A stretch of DNA of 64,000 bases from Deroplatys truncata (taxonomy: Eukaryota > Arthropoda > Insecta > Mantodea > Mantidae): assembly GCA_030765065.1 (NCBI GenBank), contig CM060988.1, forward strand, positions 177,423,065-177,487,064, in the 5' to 3' direction. Shown piece by piece: positions 54,158-64,000 of the stretch. The notes under the pieces are model-generated. The model saw nothing but the letters and a program-made list of their open reading frames with translations. It searched no databases and was not told the origin of the DNA. Every line of letters begins with the position of its first letter. Within the stretch, counting starts at the first letter, position 1. A program made the translations under genes and the position numbers.

Positions 54158-54830
54158 AAAAATCTGATGTGATACATTCACATGACTTTCTATACCCTCT
54201 ATCATTTATAAGTGGGGATGCAAATTATTCTCACTAAAGCTAATTTTTCTACGTACTACATTTTAATTGAGATAAACCTTTGCAGAAATACCTACATTAC
54301 ACATTTCGTTATGCATACAAAGAGAACAGCGACAGTCAAATGTTTAACAACTGGATGCTATATACTGGCCTTAAAATTCCATACTGTTTCCATGACATCG
54401 CAAGAAACAACTGAATGTTGAAAGGACTTAAAGAGAATAACCAACCAATTCGAACCTGTAATAACGGCTATTTCTTGTGCAGCACGTTTTCGTCTATCCC
54501 TTAAGGTTTACTAATTATATAAAATTTTATAAAATTCCTTAATGATGAGGACTTCCGGGTTATTCACAGAAAATTCCATATATACATTTTGTAATGAAAA
54601 TATCCTTAATATATGCTATTTTAATGAAAATGGTTAGAGCAGATTTTTAGAAAATCAAAAATTTTCAAAACTATTCCATGTAAAGGGTAGTTTGTGGTGG
54701 GGGATTTTCTTGAAGATCTCCGTTTCGCCTCTTTGGAAGGCAGTGAACCTAAATATCAAGTTTGGTACCTACCCGACATTTAGTTTTTGAGTTATGCTGT
54801 TCTTACACGCACACACGATAACCCCGACAC
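54158..54830 (-). mobile_element. H family copy, subfamily B
   Basis: From AATCTGATGTGATACATTCA to the microsatellite stub at 54806-54835. The hairpin part is missing and replaced by GGTTTTTTGGTTTTTAGG-type sequence. Confidence 0.78.
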
Positions 54831-54869
54831 CCACACCCGGTGTGTGGTTTTTGGTTTTTTGGTTTTTAG

Positions 54870-54977
54870 GTTTTGTGTAGTAAAAATTTATGTTTTTGGG
54901 TCTACGAATTAAAAACGTCATTCATAAATAAAGAGGGCTATTTCCAGAGAGTTCAAGATACACATTTGATCATAAAA
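54870..54977 (-). mobile_element. H family copy (subfamily B), fragment, outer element
   Basis: TTTTGTGTAGTAAAAATTTA to ATTTGATCATAAAAAA. It is interrupted by an A-type copy and continues at 55802. Confidence 0.65.
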
Positions 54978-55801
54978 AATGCTGATGTGGTACACTCACA
55001 TGACTTTCTGTACTCTTGTACAAACTATTTTTTACAAACGCTTATTCTCCATATGCTTCATGTTAATCCAGATGTCAATCTTATTGCTAATTTTCTTGTA
55101 GGTGCAAGGGGAATATGGTAGGTTTTAAGCGATAGTCAAATATTTAAAGAGCTGGTTGCTATGTGGAGTATTCCATTCTATTTGCAGTACCAGGACAGAA
55201 ATAAAATGAATAACAAATTTGAGAAAAAGTATAAGTATTGGAAAATTTAAGGGAATAACAAGCAATATCTCGAAAATGGTTCACTCAACAAAAAAATGTA
55301 TATAACATAAATTGTGTATTTTAACGCGATCTACATTTTTTGTGCAGTAAAATTTTGTCTATCTCTTATGGTGTACCAGTTATGCAAAAGTCGTTCACAA
55401 TGAAGAATACTTTTGGAGACATTTACAGAAAATTCAAGATATACATTTCATTTGTCATAAAAATATCTTAAACATGATATTTTAATCAAAATCGTTAGCA
55501 ATTTTAGAGAAAATTAAAATTTTCGAAAAATGTTCCATGTAAAGGGTAATCTGGGGTGGAGGGGTTTTCTTGAAAACCTTTGTGTCGCATCTCTGGAAGA
55601 TACTGATCCTAAATACCAAGTTTGGTGTTATCCGACTGTTCGTTTCTGAGACACACACACACACACACGGACATGTTTCCCCAAAATGCTTTTCTTGGAT
55701 TCAGAGGGTCTCAAAGCATGTATTTTCGGTGAAATCTCGGTATCGAATTTTTTGGTGGAATACAATACTTGCACTACTTAGTATACGTAGTAGAGAAAGT
55801 A
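54978..55801 (-). mobile_element. H family copy, subfamily A, nested
   Basis: From GCTGATGTGGTACACTCACA to ACGTAGTAGAGAAAGTA. CA run at 55650-55669. Confidence 0.88.
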
Positions 55802-56203
55802 ATACAAAGCTTAACATATGGTATCATTCAAAATTGTTAAAGCCAAAAATAACCAAATTTTCCCATGTATATGGTAATAAGGGGTGGAGAACGTTCTTCA
55901 GAATCTTCATGTCGCATCGTTCGAAGGATCTGAACTTAAATAGGTCTCGTATTTAACCGAACGTTCGTTCTTGAGAGACATAGGAAAGCGCGCGCGCGCA
56001 CACACACGCACACACATACGGAGACATAAAAATACAGACTGATATACACACATATACATATGTACATACACACATACAGACATACATATTATCACACAGA
56101 TACCATGCATACACACAAAGACATACACACAGACACTCATACACACAGATACACATACGCAGACATACATACGCACATACACATGGACTGACATACACAC
56201 ATA
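55802..56203 (-). mobile_element. H family copy (subfamily B), continues, with an expanded microsatellite
   Basis: Core at 55802-55970, then a CG/CA/TACA-rich tract from 55987 to 56203 made of CACACA, ACATACAGACATACA and similar. The tract goes on beyond the inserted Tc1 element. Confidence 0.75.
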
Positions 56204-57430
56204 CACTACGTGATCAAAAGTATCCGGACACCTGGCTGAAAATGACGTACAACTTCGTGGCGCCCTCCATCGGTAATACTGGGATTCAATATGGTGTTGG
56301 CCCACCCTTAGCCTTGATGACAGCGTTCACTCTCGCAGGCATACTTTCAATCAGGTGCTGGAAGTTTTCTTGGGGAATGACAGCCCATTCTTCACGGAGT
56401 GCGGAACTGAGGGAGGAGATCGATGTATGTCGGTGAGGCCTGGCACGAAGTCGGCGTTCCAAAACATCCCAAAGGTGTTCTATAGGATTAAGTCAGGACT
56501 CTGTGCAGGCCAGTCCATTACAAGCATGTTATTTTCGTGTAACCACTCCGCCACAGCCCGTGCAGTATGAACAGGTGCTCGATCGTGTTGATAGATGCAA
56601 TCGCCATCCCCGAATTGCTCTTCAACAGTGGGAAGCAAGAAGGTGCTTAAAATGTCAATGTAGGTCTGCGCTGTGATCGTGCAAAACAACAAGGGGTGCA
56701 AGGCCCCTCCAGGAAAAACACGACCACACCATAACACCACCACCTCCGAATTTCACTGTTGGACTACACGCGCTGGCAGATGACGTTCACCGGGCATTCG
56801 CCATACCCACACTCTGCCATTGGATCGCCACATTGTGTACCGTGATTCGTCACTCCACACAACGTTTTCCACTGTTCAATCGTGTAATATTGACGCTCCT
56901 TACTCAAGCGAGGCGTCGTTTGGCATTTTCCTGCGTGATGTGTGGCTTATGAGCAGCCGCTCGATCACATGGGATCCACGTTTCGCACCTCACGCCTACT
57001 GTCATAGTACTTGGAGTGGATCCTGATGCAGTTTGGAATTCCTGTGTGATGGTCTGGATAGATGTCTGCCTATTGCTCTTTACGACCCTCTTCAAATGTC
57101 GGCGGTCTCTGTCAGGCAACAGACGAGGTGGGCCTGTACGCCTTTGTGCTGTACGTGTCCCTTCACGTTTCCACTTCACTATCACATCAGAATCAGTGGA
57201 CCTAGGGATGTTTAGGAATGTGTACAGACTTCTGACACAAGTGACAGCCAATCACCTGACTACGTTCGAAGTCCATGACTAACACGGAGCGTATCATTCT
57301 GCTGTTTCACAATGTCTAATGACTACTGAGGTCGCGGATAATGAGTACCAGGCAGTAGGTGGCAGCACAATGCACCTAAGATGAAAAACGTACGTTTGTG
57401 GGGTGTTCGGATACTTTTGATCACATAGTG
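56204..57430 (-). mobile_element. Tc1-type element, copy 2 (1.23 kb)
   Basis: Inverted ends CACTACGTGATCAAAAGTAT and, on the other strand, CACTATGTGATCAAAAGTAT. TA lies on both sides (56202-56203 and 57431-57432), within a TACACA repeat. Closely similar to 43162-44374 along its whole length. Confidence 0.95.
56270..57300 (-). pseudogene. Tc1 transposase (DD34E) pseudogene, copy 2
   Basis: The frame 57251-56904 covers ITVTCVRSLYTFLNIPRST-like N-terminal codons and RRHLKRVVKSNRQTSIQTIT. The frame 56743-56480 covers [31 protein letters not shown] with the second aspartate, and MDWPAQSPDL with the tryptophan that copy 1 lost. The region with the glutamate (56480-56440) is one base out of frame but keeps the segment that copy 1 has deleted. 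Different lesions in the two copies show that both descend from a better ancestor. Confidence 0.88.
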
Positions 57431-57432
57431 TA

Positions 57433-57766
57433 CATAGAACACAGACAGACATACATAGACATACACAGACCTACACAGATACATACATGCATACATACAT
57501 ACTGACACACACATAGTCAGGCATACACACAGACAGACATAAGCATATGCATACACAGACATACACAGAGTCAGGCACAGAAGATATACATACATACATA
57601 CCGACAGATGTACACAGACAGTCACACACGCACACAACACCTACGAACCCTTTGTCGAAAAATGATTCTTGTTTTAGAGTGTCTCGAAACGTGTATTTCC
57701 GATGAATCAAGTTTTTAGGCGGAATACAATACTTCCTGTACTTTAAATGCGCAGGGGAGGAAATAA
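57433..57766 (-). mobile_element. H family copy (subfamily B), hairpin end
   Basis: After the CA-type tract: AAAAATGATTCTTGTTTTAG, TTTCCGATGAATCAAG and GGCGGAATACAATACTTCCT, ending CAGGGGAGGAAATAAAA (decayed terminus). Confidence 0.7.
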
Positions 57767-58045
57767 AAAGTATAAGTATTTTAAAATTCAATCAATAATA
57801 ATGAATATCTCGGAAATGGATAACACCACAAAATTTTCATTGAATATAAATTGTGTGTTTAACGAGATCTCCATTTTTTTTTCGTGCACCAAGATTTTGT
57901 CTGTCTTTTGCGGTTTACCAGTTATATACATTTTGTACAGAATAAACAGGATTTCAGGCTATTCGAAAAAATTTCAAAACATATTACTTTATCATATACA
58001 TATATTAAAGCACGCAGTTAAGAGCCATTTTTGAGCAAATAAAAA
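57767..58045 (-). mobile_element. H family fragment, subfamily B middle part
   Basis: TAATGAATATCTCGGAAATG, TTTAACGAGATCTCC and CGGTTTACCAGTTATATACA landmarks in order. Confidence 0.68.
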
Positions 58046-58080
58046 GTAGAGAAAGTCATGTGAATGTAACACATTCGATT
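58046..58080 (+). mobile_element. H family distal-end fragment
   Basis: AGTAGAGAAAGTCATGTGAA then TGTAACACATTCGATTT, joined head-on to the preceding minus-strand fragment at the shared GTAGAGAAAGT, as at 21788. Confidence 0.6.
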
Positions 58081-58514
58081 TGTAAGGATACCTGCATTAT
58101 TCGAGATTACTCAGAGCGTATATCTGCAATCTGCAGGTGTTTTATTAAGCGTGACGGTTGTAATTCAGTGAAATATGTATCACACATCCCCTAGATGGAC
58201 ATTGGGCTTGCTGAATTGATAAAAAATTTATTTGTTATCCCCGCACGCGACCACCCATCAACTCATGATGCACGCACTGCGTTATTCTCTCTTTTTTGTA
58301 ATTTAATTAACTGCGTAAACAATTCACAGCTCACATAGTTACCATGGAGACAAAAAATAGCTTTGGAAATTCTAACCTTGTATACCGCTCTGTGCACTTT
58401 ATGAAAATATAGCGTACATTCTAATGGGCATATTTGTGGGTTTCTTCTAAATTTTAGTTTTTAATGCGTAAGGTTTTTCACTTTCTCTGTCATGTACATA
58501 GAAGGCACTGTGCT
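58081..58514. other. Unassigned stretch
   Basis: Nothing recognised. Confidence 0.4.
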
Positions 58515-59395
58515 CGTAAAAAAATCTTATGTGACTACATTCATACGACTTTCTATACCCTATATCGTGTATTAGTGGGTATACAAACTGTTCTTATTTA
58601 AGCTTCTTTTTCTATCTACCACATTTTAATACAAATAAACCTTTGAGAAATAACTGCATTGCACATATCGTTATAGACAAAAACAGAGCAGCGACAGTCA
58701 AATGTTTAAGAACTGGACGCTATATGCTGGCCTTAAAATTCCATACTGTTTCCATGACATCGCGAGTAACAACTGAATGTTGACAGGACTTTAAAGAATG
58801 ACAAAGTAATGAATAATTCTTAATAATAACTGATATCTCAGATATGGATTATGCCATAATAACGTTATCTGAAATAAATCTGTGTTTTAAAAGAGACATA
58901 CAATTTTTGTGAAGTACTTTTTCATCTATCGCTTAACGCGTACCAGTTATACAATTTTATACAAATTTTATTTCCTCCCGAATGAAGAGGACTTCGTAGG
59001 CTATACACATAAAATTAAAGATATATAATTTATTTGTCATATAAATAGCTTTAAAATGTGCACTTTTATCGAAATCATTACGGCCATTTTTTAGAAAATC
59101 AAAAGTTTCGAAAAATGTTCTATGTAAAGGGTAGTTTGCGATGGGGGATTTTCTTGAAAATTTTCATCCCATCTTTGGAGGATACTGGACTTAAATACCA
59201 AGTTTGGTATTTACTCAATTTTTCGTTTTTGAGTATACTGTTCATAGACGCACACAGACACGGAACTTTTTCTAAAAAATGCTTATTTTTGGGTTCAGCG
59301 GGCCTCAAAACATATGTTTCCGGTGTAATCTCGGTACCGAATTTTTGGGCGAAATGCAATACTTCCTCTAGTTACTATACATAGTAGACAAAGTA
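58515..59395 (-). mobile_element. H family copy, subfamily B, complete
   Basis: The best-preserved B copy, 0.88 kb from AATCTTATGTGACTACATTC to ATAGTAGACAAAGTAAAAA. The CA run is reduced to ACGCACACAGACACGG. Confidence 0.85.
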
Positions 59396-59500
59396 AAAAT
59401 CAGATTTTGGGATCTTACTGGAAATACACGTTTGAGACTCCCTAAATTAAAAAAAAACCCAAAAACACTTTTACGAAAAACGTTCGTGTGTTTTTGAAGT
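59396..59500 (+). mobile_element. H family fragment
   Basis: ATCAGATTTTGGGATCTTAC, then GAGACTCCCTAAATT and AAAACGTTCGTGTGTTTTT; hairpin-proximal part only. Confidence 0.6.
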
Positions 59501-59551
59501 TTTATTTATGGACTGTCTTTAACTACTATGGTTCATAGCGTCCCATTTTGC
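59501..59551 (-). mobile_element. SINE-1, 3' end fragment
   Basis: TTTATGGACTGTCTTTAACT then ACTATGGTTCATAGCGTCCC is the complement of the SINE-1 3' end. Confidence 0.65.
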
Positions 59552-59712
59552 AAGGTGGACCATTCGAGTTGAGACTGTACAATATCTCCAAAACTAAACG
59601 TTGTAGAAAGAAATGTCTTGAATAAAAGTTGCTTGATATTATGGGGGGAAGTAAATGCCATTAGTCGTGTTTTTTTGAGGACGTTATGATGGTCATTTTA
59701 GGGTCTTTAATT
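59552..59712 (+). mobile_element. MITE-2 copy, left part
   Basis: GGTGGACCATTCGAGTTGAG, then TATCTCCAAAACTAAACG and GATGGTCATTTTAGGGTC. It is interrupted at 59713 by two A-type H copies. The right part, with the opposite inverted end, is at 61531-61675. Confidence 0.7.
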
Positions 59713-60655
59713 TTTACTTTCTCTACTACGTAAGTAGGGAAAGTATTGTATTATTCCACCCAAAAATTCGATACCGAGATTTCACCGGAAATATATGTTT
59801 TGAGACACCCTGAATCCAAAAAAAGCATTTTTGGAAACATGTCCGTGTGTGTGTCTGTGAACAGCGTAACTGAGAAACGAACAGTCGGATAAACTCCAAG
59901 CTTGGTATTTAGGTTCAGTGTCTTCCAGAGATGCGACGCAAAGGGTTTTCAAGAAAATCCCCCCACCACAGATTACCCTTTACATGGAACATTTTTCGAA
60001 AATTTTAATTTTCTCAAAATGGTTCTAACGATTTTGATTAAAATATAATGTTTAAGATATTTTCATGGCAAATGAAATGTATATCTCGAATTTTCTGGGA
60101 ATGTCTCCAAAAGTATTCTTCTTGCGAACGACTTTTGCATAACTGGTAAACCACAAGAGATAGACAAACCTTTACTACACAAACAATGTAGATCGCGTTA
60201 AAATACACATTTTATGTCATATACATTTTTGTTGTTGAGTGAACCATTTCGAGATATTGCTTGTTAATCCCCTAAATTTTTCAATACTTATTTTCTCAAA
60301 TGGGAATTCGTTATTCATTTTTTTGTCTTGGATATACAAAGAGTATTAAACTGTGGCAAAGAGAATAGTGCTGCACAGAGCAACGAGCTATTGAAAGATA
60401 TGTCTATGCTTAAAGGTTACTGTATTTCTATGTTGCCCTTGTAATTACAAAACAAGGGGAACATAGTAGGCCTTAAGCGATAGTCAAATATTTTTAGAAC
60501 TGGTCGCTATGTGTAAAATGTAATTCTCTTTGCATGTCAAAAGATCGTTTCTGCAAATGTTTATCTCGATTAATATGAAATAGATGGTGAATAAGAGTTT
60601 GTAAAAATAGTTTGTACAGGAGTAGAGAAAGTCATGTGAGTGTAATGCATCAGAT
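59713..60655 (+). mobile_element. H family copy, subfamily A
   Basis: Hairpin end with a few bases lost in the loop (CTACTACGTAAGTAGGG), short GT run at 59845-59857. A small extra or rearranged block is present near 60300-60480. Distal end GAGTGTAATGCATCAGATAT. Confidence 0.85.
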
Positions 60656-60678
60656 ATTTTAAATTGGGAACCTACCTT

Positions 60679-60829
60679 TTTACTTTCTCTACTACGTATA
60701 GTAAGTAGGGGAAGTATTGCACTCCTCCCAAAAATTCGATACCGATATTTCACCGGAAATACATGTTTTGAAGTGCACTGAATGCATATAAAGCAGTTTT
60801 GGAAATATGTCCGTGTGTGTGTCTGTCTG

Positions 60830-60868
<39 letters not shown>

Positions 60869-61530
60869 CTATAAAGAGCATAACTCAGAAACGAACAGTC
60901 GGATAAACGCCAAACTTGGTATTTAGGTTCAGTATCTTCCAGAGATGCGACAGGAAGGTTTTCAAGAAAATCCCCCAACCCCAGATTACGCTTTACATGG
61001 AACATTTTTCGAAAATTTTAATTTTCTCAAAAATGGCTAACGATTTTGATTAAAATATCATATGTTTAAGATATTTTAATGACAAATAAAAGTATATCGT
61101 GAATTTTCTCGGAATGTCTCCAAAGGTATTCTTCTTGCGAACGACTTTTGCATAACTGGTAAACCATAAGAGATAGACAAAATTTTACTACGCAAAAAAT
61201 GTAGATCGCGTTAAAATACACAATACACACTTTTTTGTTGGGTGAATCATTTTCGAAATATTGCTTGTTAGTCCCTTAAACTTACCAATACTTATACTTT
61301 TTTCTCAAGTGGGAATCGTTATTCATTTTGTTTTGTCCTGGTAATACAAAGAGAATGGAATGCGCCACATAGCAACCAGTTCTTAAAACATTTGACTATC
61401 GCTTAAAGCCTACCATATTCCCGTTGCATCTACAAGAAAATTAGCAATAAGATTAACATGAACCATATGGAGAATAAGCGTTTGTAAAAATAGTTTGTAC
61501 AAGAGTAGAGATAGTCATCAGATTTTTTTC
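60679..61530 (+). mobile_element. H family copy, subfamily A
   Basis: Full hairpin end (60679-60716) and a long GT run (60836-60867); the distal end is shortened (GAGTAGAGATAGTCATCAGA). It lies head-to-tail behind the previous copy, with a 23-base spacer. Confidence 0.87.
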
Positions 61531-61675
61531 TGTTGTTTTCTCACTCCTGATAAAAATCTAAACAACATTTGTATAAGCACTCTGCAGTAGTTCTTACACC
61601 AACGTAAATAACAATGAAAATTCTGAATTTCTGAAGCTCAGTTTTGGAAATGTACAGTCTAAACTTAAATGGTCC
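61531..61675 (+). mobile_element. MITE-2 copy, right part
   Basis: GTTGTTTTCTCACTCCTGAT, ACACCAACGTAAATAACAAT as at 44900-44930, then TTTTGGAAATGTACAGTCTA and AACTTAAATGGTCCACC, which is the inverted complement of the left end at 59552. This gives a MITE of about 310 bases without the insertions. Confidence 0.7.
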
Positions 61676-61910
61676 ACCATGCATATTGGACGTGAAAGAC
61701 CGGAAATTTTGGTCAGAGGCCTCTTTATCAGGCTTGACGTTCTTTAACGTGGCGTAAATCTGCGACACGTGATCACAGGTTTTACTTCCCTTCCGAAGGA
61801 GGCCATGCTAAGAATTTTTACTCGCCCAAAAAATCCATCTCCGTCCGCCGAGTTTGAACCCGCGACTTCGGGAACTAGAGGCCACCCCTAGACCACCAAG
61901 GATGACAACG
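61676..61910 (-). mobile_element. SINE-1 copy, 3' truncated
   Basis: On the minus strand: GTTGTCATCCTTGGTGGTCT, B box GCGGGTTCAAACTCGG, CCTTCGGAAGGGAAGTAAAA, and ending before the last 40-50 bases of the family. Confidence 0.82.
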
Positions 61911-62078
61911 TTCGTGTTATGTGGTCTCTTTGAACAGCGTTAAGTAAAAGTCGGTTAAGTGAACTTCACGGTCTATTTCCAGTAGAGTCAGAAGTACCTG
62001 TCATTTTTCATCTTAATGAATCTTGGCATTTTAATCAAAATCGTTAGATCTATTCCTTAAAAAGCATTCAATTTAAAA
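61911..62078 (-). mobile_element. H family copy (subfamily B), outer element
   Basis: GTGAACTTCACGGTCTATTT to GCATTCAATTTAAAAAA. It is interrupted by the A-type copy and resumes near 62985. Confidence 0.6.
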
Positions 62079-62978
62079 AAATCTGATGTGTTACACTCAC
62101 ATGACTTTCTCTACTCTTGTACAATTTATTTTTACAAACGCCTATTCTCCATATGCTTTATGTTAATCGAGATATCGAGATGTCAATCTTATTGCTAATT
62201 TTCTTGTAGATGCAAGGGGAATATGGTAGCTTTTAAGCGATGCTCAAATATTTTAACGCTGGTTGCTATGCGGCGCATTCCATTCTCTTTGCAAGTCCAG
62301 GACATAAAAAAATGAATAACGAATTTGAGAAAAAGTATAAGTATTGGAAAATATAAGGGAATAACAAGCAATATCTCGAAAACGGTTCACTCGACAAAAG
62401 AAACGTATATGACATAAGTTGTGTATTTTAATGAGATCTACATTTTTTGTGTAGTAAAATTTTGTCTATCTCTTATGGTTTACCAGTTATGCAAAAGTCG
62501 TTCACAATGAAGAATACTTTTGGAGACATTCCCAGAAAATTCGAGATATACATTTCATTTCTCATGACATTATCTTAAACATATGATATTTTAATCAAAA
62601 TCGTTAGAGCCATTTTTGAGAAAATTAAAATTTTAGAAAATGTTCCATGTAAAGGGTAGTCTGGGGTGGGGGGATTTTCTTGAAAACCTTCGTGTCGCAT
62701 CTCTAGAAGATACTGAACCTAAATACCAAGTTTGGTGTTTATCCGACTGTTCGTTTTTGAGTTATGCTGTTCACAGACACACACACACACAGACACACAC
62801 ACACACACAGACACACACACAGACACACACACAGACACACACACGGACATGTTTCCAAAAATGCTTTTTTTGGATTCAGGAGGTCTCAAAACATGTATTT
62901 CCGGTGAAATCTCGGTATCGAATTTTTGGGTGGAATGCAATACTTCCCCTACTTACTATACGTAGTAGAGAAAGTAAA
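62079..62978 (-). mobile_element. H family copy, subfamily A, complete
   Basis: 900 bp, from AAATCTGATGTGTTACACTC to ACGTAGTAGAGAAAGTAAAA. Compound CACA/GACA run at 62776-62843. Very similar to 51639-52518, including shared variants such as GCTATGCGGCG, so the two are close relatives. Confidence 0.92.
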
Positions 62979-63133
62979 AATTGAATATACACTCGTAGCT
63001 TTCTCTAAACATACTTTTTGGATTCAGGCGTTCTGTAAACATTTTATTTTTGGTGAAATGTTGGTTACGAATTTTTGAATGAAATGCGATATCCTCTCCA
63101 CCTACTAGGTACGTGGTAAAGAAAGTAAAAAGC
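62979..63133 (-). mobile_element. H family copy (subfamily B), hairpin end
   Basis: CATACTTTTTGGATTCAGGC to TACGTGGTAAAGAAAGTAAA, the other end of the old copy that starts at 61911, with most of the middle lost. Confidence 0.65.
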
Positions 63134-63743
63134 AACCCATAACTAACCTTTACAATTAAATTTTTTCGAAATTTTTGATGATCTAAAAATGCCTGTAACG
63201 ATTTTAATTAAAATTCCATATATTAAACATAGTTACATTGCAAATAAAATCTATACCTTGAAATTCCTGGGAATAGCTTGTGAAACACTCTTCAATTGGA
63301 AGGAACTTTGTACAATGTTGTATGACTGGAAAACTTTAAGCCCTAAACGAAAACGTACTACACAAAATAAACTAGATCTTTTTTTAAAACACAGTTTATT
63401 TCAAATAATTTTTTGTGTCATAAGCCATTTGTGAGATATCCGTTATTAATAGTTTGAATTGTTCACTACTTAGACATTGTTTAAAGTCCTGTCAATTTTC
63501 AATTGTTACTTGCGATGTCATGGAAAAAATATGGAATCTTAAGGCCAATATAGAGCGCCCAGTTCTTAAACAATTGACTTTCGCTATTCCCTTTATGTCC
63601 ATAACGAAATGTGTAATGCAGGTTATTTAGTCAAACGTTTATAGAAATCAACTAGAATTAGATAAAAGAGAAAACGTTTGGAAGAATAGTTTTGGAATGT
63701 TAAATATAAACAAACGATAGAAGCAAATAACGAATACTTCCTG
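63134..63743 (+). mobile_element. H family copy, subfamily B
   Basis: From CTAACCTTTACAATTAAATT through GATGTCATGGAAAAAATATG and AACGAAATGTGTAATGCAGG to ATAAACAAACGATAGAAGCA. The hairpin and GT run are missing. Confidence 0.75.
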
Positions 63744-63745
63744 TA

Positions 63746-64000
63746 CGAAGGTAACATTGAAATTTTTACCAAATCTATTTTATCAATTAGCTTTAAAATT
63801 TAAATTAATTTATTGTTTTTCAAAATATTCCCCTTTTACATTTTTGCATTCGATGAAACCAGTCCTTAAAGCAATGATGCCACTATTCCCAAGGCACTTC
63901 AGAAACCAGGTTTTTATAATGTTCTACTGCTTCATCTGATGACGAAAAAGTGATTTCATGCATTTTATCTTTAATTTTTAGAAGCAAAAAGTAATTACAA
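63746..64000 (-). mobile_element. mariner element, second copy of the 27145 family, cut by window edge
   Basis: A TA at 63744-63745 followed by CGAAGGTAACATTGAAATTT, matching the left end at 27145. 63800-63990 then follows 27205-27395 closely (GATGAAACCAGTCCTTAAAG, GCACTTCAGAAACCAGGTTT, CATCTGATGACGAAAAAGT). Only the transposase 3' end is inside the window. Confidence 0.85.

Larger units (their letters stand above)
55987..57637 (+). repeat. Degenerate (CA/TACA/GACA)n tract split by a Tc1 element
   Basis: About 215 bases before and 205 bases after the Tc1 element are built of CA-type dinucleotides and TACA/GACA variants. This is about ten times longer than the same run in most H copies. Confidence 0.85.

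Noticed and set aside
1-64000. Ribosomal RNA, operons, phage or bacterial defence systems
   Set aside because: Looked for on both strands; no conserved rRNA segments, no clustered long frames with ribosome-binding sites, no such proteins.

Overview
The window reads as intergenic or intronic DNA from a large, repeat-rich, AT-rich animal genome, most likely an insect. The reasons are several degraded mariner and Tc1 transposases, tRNA-derived SINEs with AAT-type tails, non-LTR retrotransposon tails, eukaryotic splice sites around one conserved exon, and no bacterial-style gene layout. A polyneopteran such as a cockroach or a relative is a guess from the style of the repeats, not something the sequence proves.

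Only one stretch looks like a host gene: a 212-bp exon at 34099-34310 on the minus strand. It codes part of a Spondin_N domain and is bounded by a good acceptor and donor. No neighbouring exon was found, so it may sit between very long introns. Everything else that can be named is mobile or repetitive.

The dominant component is one interspersed family, called the H family here, with about 36 copies or fragments covering roughly 22-23 kb (about 35% of the window). Copies are 0.8-1.0 kb and non-coding. They start with a 13-bp-stem hairpin, carry a short inverted repeat near both ends (ACTTTCTCTAC), hold a GT/CA microsatellite about 130 bp from the hairpin end, and show no clear target duplication. 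This is the plan of DINE-1/HINE elements (non-autonomous relatives of Helentrons). There is a young subfamily A (about 0.82-0.90 kb) and an older subfamily B. A copies repeatedly sit inside B copies, and several junctions are head-to-tail.

Layout: 1-1573 SINE end, H copies and a LINE tail; 1574-6350 a 4.65-kb satellite array (about 104-bp monomer, with a 303/606-bp higher-order period) lying inside an H copy; 6351-9304 H copies, one nested; 9457-11517 an LTR-like unit holding a 1.36-kb minisatellite of 26-bp units; 12.7-16.4 kb SINEs, an H copy and a mariner; 16.5-24.7 kb old repeats, two LTR fossils and two tandem H copies; 25-28.4 kb two SINEs, H copies and a 1.2-kb mariner; 29-34 kb an LTR fossil, a MITE and the spondin exon; 34.4-41 kb H copies carrying a solo LTR, an inverted tRNA-type SINE with a perfect 14-bp target duplication, and a mariner; 41.3-45.5 kb transposase debris, a mariner piece, a Tc1 element, a MITE and a LINE tail; 45.6-63.7 kb mostly H copies, including a Tc1 element inserted in the microsatellite of an H copy; 63.7 kb to the edge a second copy of the 27-kb mariner.

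Nothing here forms a working operon or pathway. What can be read is an insertion history: B-type H copies first, then A-type H copies, SINEs, LTR elements, mariners and Tc1 elements landing in them. Copy ends and homologies were judged by eye; boundaries are usually good to a few bases where two copies or a target duplication define them, and to tens of bases elsewhere.
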